10,745 bases of DNA. Source: Tulasnella sp. 424. Its lineage: Eukaryota > Basidiomycota > Agaricomycetes > Cantharellales > Tulasnellaceae. The position numbers were made by a program, and so were the translations under genes. The DNA lies in assembly GCA_019633425.1 (NCBI GenBank), contig WSUB01000439.1:1-10745 (forward strand), in the 5' to 3' direction. Below are positions 9,045 to 10,745 of this stretch, one piece after another (the first letter of the stretch is position 1; every line of letters begins with the position of its first letter). Below the pieces are notes generated by a model that saw nothing but the letters and a program-made list of their open reading frames with translations, was not told where the DNA came from and made no database searches.

Positions 9045-9167
9045 AGTTAGGTAGTGAAAGTAAGATGGGTAGATGTACGATATAGGGGAACCGATGGTCG
9101 GTATCAGTTGGCCAAACAGGTTAACTAGCAAACATTCCCACAAACCGATTGGGGTGTTACAGACATT
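9045..9167 (-). promoter_or_regulatory. Short gap between the PPR gene and the kinase gene
   Basis: Only 123 bases separate the PPR stop from the kinase ATG on the same strand. The gap must serve as the 3' region of one gene and the leader, and probably part of the promoter, of the other. A weak CCTATATC motif on the minus strand (9079-9086) is the only TATA-like feature, but it lies only about 35-42 bases from the ATG. Part of the kinase promoter may therefore sit inside the last PPR exon. Confidence 0.35.
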
Positions 9168-10745
9168 CTACACCCTCAGCGCAACCTCCCTCGACAGCCG
9201 TCTCAGCAACTTCTCGAGCGACCCCTTGGGTTGCCACCCTGACCTGTATATATGCTCCATGACCTCCTGCACGCGGTCGTATCCCTCATTCTTCGCCAGT
9301 CCATTGAGAAGCGGAACGTAATATGATCCTGACTGCCCTTGTCTGCGATAGTCTCCCGCCATATCTGCATCGCCTGGTCGGTTCCTGCTTTATCGTCCGC
9401 TTTGAGCGCTGCGAGAAGAAGGAAGTTTCGGGTGACTTGGTTAGGTTCCATCCCTCTTGCAGTCATCTTGGCCATGATCTCCTCAACGAGTTGCTTCTGA
9501 ACCGTGACTGGAAGGTCCTGGTCCCTGGTCACGCCCGCTATTAGACTCGTGAACGTCACTTCATTAGCGTGAATCCCGTTAGCTTCTATCTTGTTCACGA
9601 GTTGTAAAGCGGCTCGGATATTCCGTTCTCCCTTCCGTCGAATGAGGCAGTCGATGATGGCGGTGTAGGTCGCAGTGTTTGCAGGGATCTTGGCTGCTTC
9701 CATGACGTCGAGCATCCTCGAAACAGCGTCGGGCCGATTGGATTGTAAGAGCGTGTCGACGATGGTGGTGTATGTGTAGGAGTCGGGCTCCAGACCCAAC
9801 GACGTGAGACGTTGGAGGGTTCGGACGAAGTTGGTGGCGTCGGATTTGCAGGCGTAGTGCCGAAGTAGGGTGTTGTAGGTTATCGTGTCCGGTTTAGGGC
9901 GAGAAGTCGAGTTTCGCAAGTGGTCTACAATAGCCTCTGCATTGGGGGCTCGACCGTTGATCAGGAGGCCATGAACGACGGCGTTGTAGGTCGCGACATG
10001 CAAAGATCCGCTCCCCCTTTCCTTTCCTTCTCCTCCAAATAACGTCTCCGCCTTGCGGAGCAACGCCTTAGCGTCATCCACTGCACCCTCTTGGAACGGT
10101 GCATTGATCAATGTCGTATGCGCAAAGACGTCGGGAGTCTTTTCTCCTTCTGTGAGAAGAGCGTATATCCGGCCTGCTGCGGTGAAGTCCCTCCCCTTAG
10201 CGTATCCATCGAGAAGAATATTGAGGATTGGGTCCCGGAGGGTGAATCCCGGGCTGATAATTTCGTCAGTAACTCTCTGGGTGAGGTCAACTCGGTTGTA
10301 TCCGGCAAATTCGGCAGCGAACATGGCGAAGGCTACTTCTCCACCGTGGAACAGCGGAGCGTTGCCCAGTCGGCCTCATCCAATCCGACGGTCGTTCCTT
10401 TGCAATGCATACCCATGGGTTCTCCGATGCCTGACTTGCGGAGAGAAGGGTTTCATAGAAGTGGATGGCGAACTTGTGACTGTTTCCTCGAGTGAGTCCT
10501 TCCAAAACATCTCGGGTAGCCCCGCTTCGCATGATCTTCGCAACGGTCTGTGGGTTGGATTCGTACCGTCGGTAGGCTTTGATCGTCGGTAGCATTTCCT
10601 TCTAAAGAGATATGTGATGGCGGACCGGTAATCTTGCTCAGCCGCGTGTGCCTGTAAGACTGGCAGGAACAGCTGCTTCCGCGCCTTGATCTCCATCTGG
10701 TTTTGGCTCCATTTGAGCTGCTTGGCTGAGGCAGAATTAGGCTCC
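9168..10745 (-). CDS. Pentatricopeptide-repeat protein, 5' end missing, reading frame broken
   Basis: PPR proteins bind single-stranded RNA, usually in mitochondria in fungi, and act in RNA processing, stability or translation. The coding sequence enters at 10744. It reads KQLKWSQNQMEIKARKQLF to about 10604, then KEMLPTIKAYRR to 10436, then after intron 10435-10375 (61 nt, donor GTCAGG) continues RLGNAPLFHGGEVAFAMF to the C-terminus. About nine 35-residue-like repeats are visible, with signatures such as TYNAVVHGLLINGR, TYNTLLRHYA, TYTTIVDTLLQ, TYTAIIDCLI and TFTSLIAG. Near 9335 the frame must shift by one base to continue as SYYVPLLNGLAKNEGYDRV and end at the TAG 9170-9168. Without the shift the protein ends at 9203 in non-PPR sequence. 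A second discontinuity near 10602 is either another one-base shift or a 59-base intron with a poor GTCTTA donor. The gene could be a recent pseudogene, or the sequence may contain base errors. The N-terminus, including any mitochondrial targeting peptide, lies outside the window. Confidence 0.85.
9325..9345 (-). other. Frameshift point in the PPR gene
   Basis: On the coding strand, upstream codons read IWRETIADKG and the family-like continuation SGSYYVPLLNGL lies in a different frame. Joining them requires one additional base, or the loss of two. No GT...AG pair can explain the switch without deleting clear PPR sequence. A run of three G (9338-9336) and an AAGGGC context lie at the break. There is no classical X-XXY-YYZ slippery heptamer. 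Confidence 0.75.

Noticed and set aside
9203..9335. C-terminus of the PPR protein read straight through in the same frame
   Set aside because: The sequence after IADKG in that frame (arginine- and serine-rich) lacks PPR character, while the adjacent frame continues a clear PPR repeat to a stop at 9168.
10053..10592. Plus-strand 179-codon open frame at the right end
   Set aside because: It lies antisense to strong PPR-coding sequence and has no family resemblance.

Overview
The window looks like nuclear DNA of a filamentous fungus, most likely a basidiomycete. Its genes are split by many introns of about 40-75 nt, mostly with GTATGT- or GTGAGT-like donors, and they lie close together. The two kinase-type genes use the HG[D/N]L[K/T]S catalytic-loop style and the kinase-plus-TPR layout that I associate with the expanded kinase families of Agaricomycetes, especially Tulasnella (Cantharellales). 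That placement is inferred from family style; no search was run. I see no tRNA, rRNA, CRISPR array, transposase or phage gene.

Layout. (1) Positions 1-534, minus strand: the first four exons of a transaldolase gene, cut by the left edge. (2) 535-1278: a divergent intergenic region with a TATA-like element and a run of three GATA-factor sites. (3) 1279-6728, plus strand: a large gene of eight inferred exons (about 1,673 aa) coding for a degenerate protein-kinase domain followed by about 30 tetratricopeptide (TPR) units. The kinase part is interrupted by introns and can only be read by joining exons, including across an apparent GC-AG intron. (4) 6729-7312: the gap between two convergent genes, with no feature I can support. 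(5) 7313-9044, minus strand: a seven-exon protein kinase with all catalytic motifs intact and an unrecognised C-terminal tail added by two small exons. (6) 9045-9167: a 123-base gap. (7) 9168-10745, minus strand: a pentatricopeptide-repeat (PPR) protein, cut by the right edge and carrying one clear and one possible reading-frame break.

How the genes may relate. Transaldolase (pentose phosphate pathway) and the PPR protein (probably organelle RNA metabolism) look like housekeeping genes. The accessory interest is in the two convergent kinase-family genes. One is an apparent pseudokinase: its glycine loop is degenerate, the catalytic Asp is Asn, and DFG is GFC. It is fused to a long TPR array, part of which is built from near-identical 240-bp, two-TPR modules. 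The other is an intact kinase. A repeat-rich, possibly ligand-binding pseudokinase beside an active kinase suggests a sensor or scaffold role, but nothing in the sequence proves that the two products interact. All exon joins are manual and rest on reading frame, splice signals and protein-family continuity.
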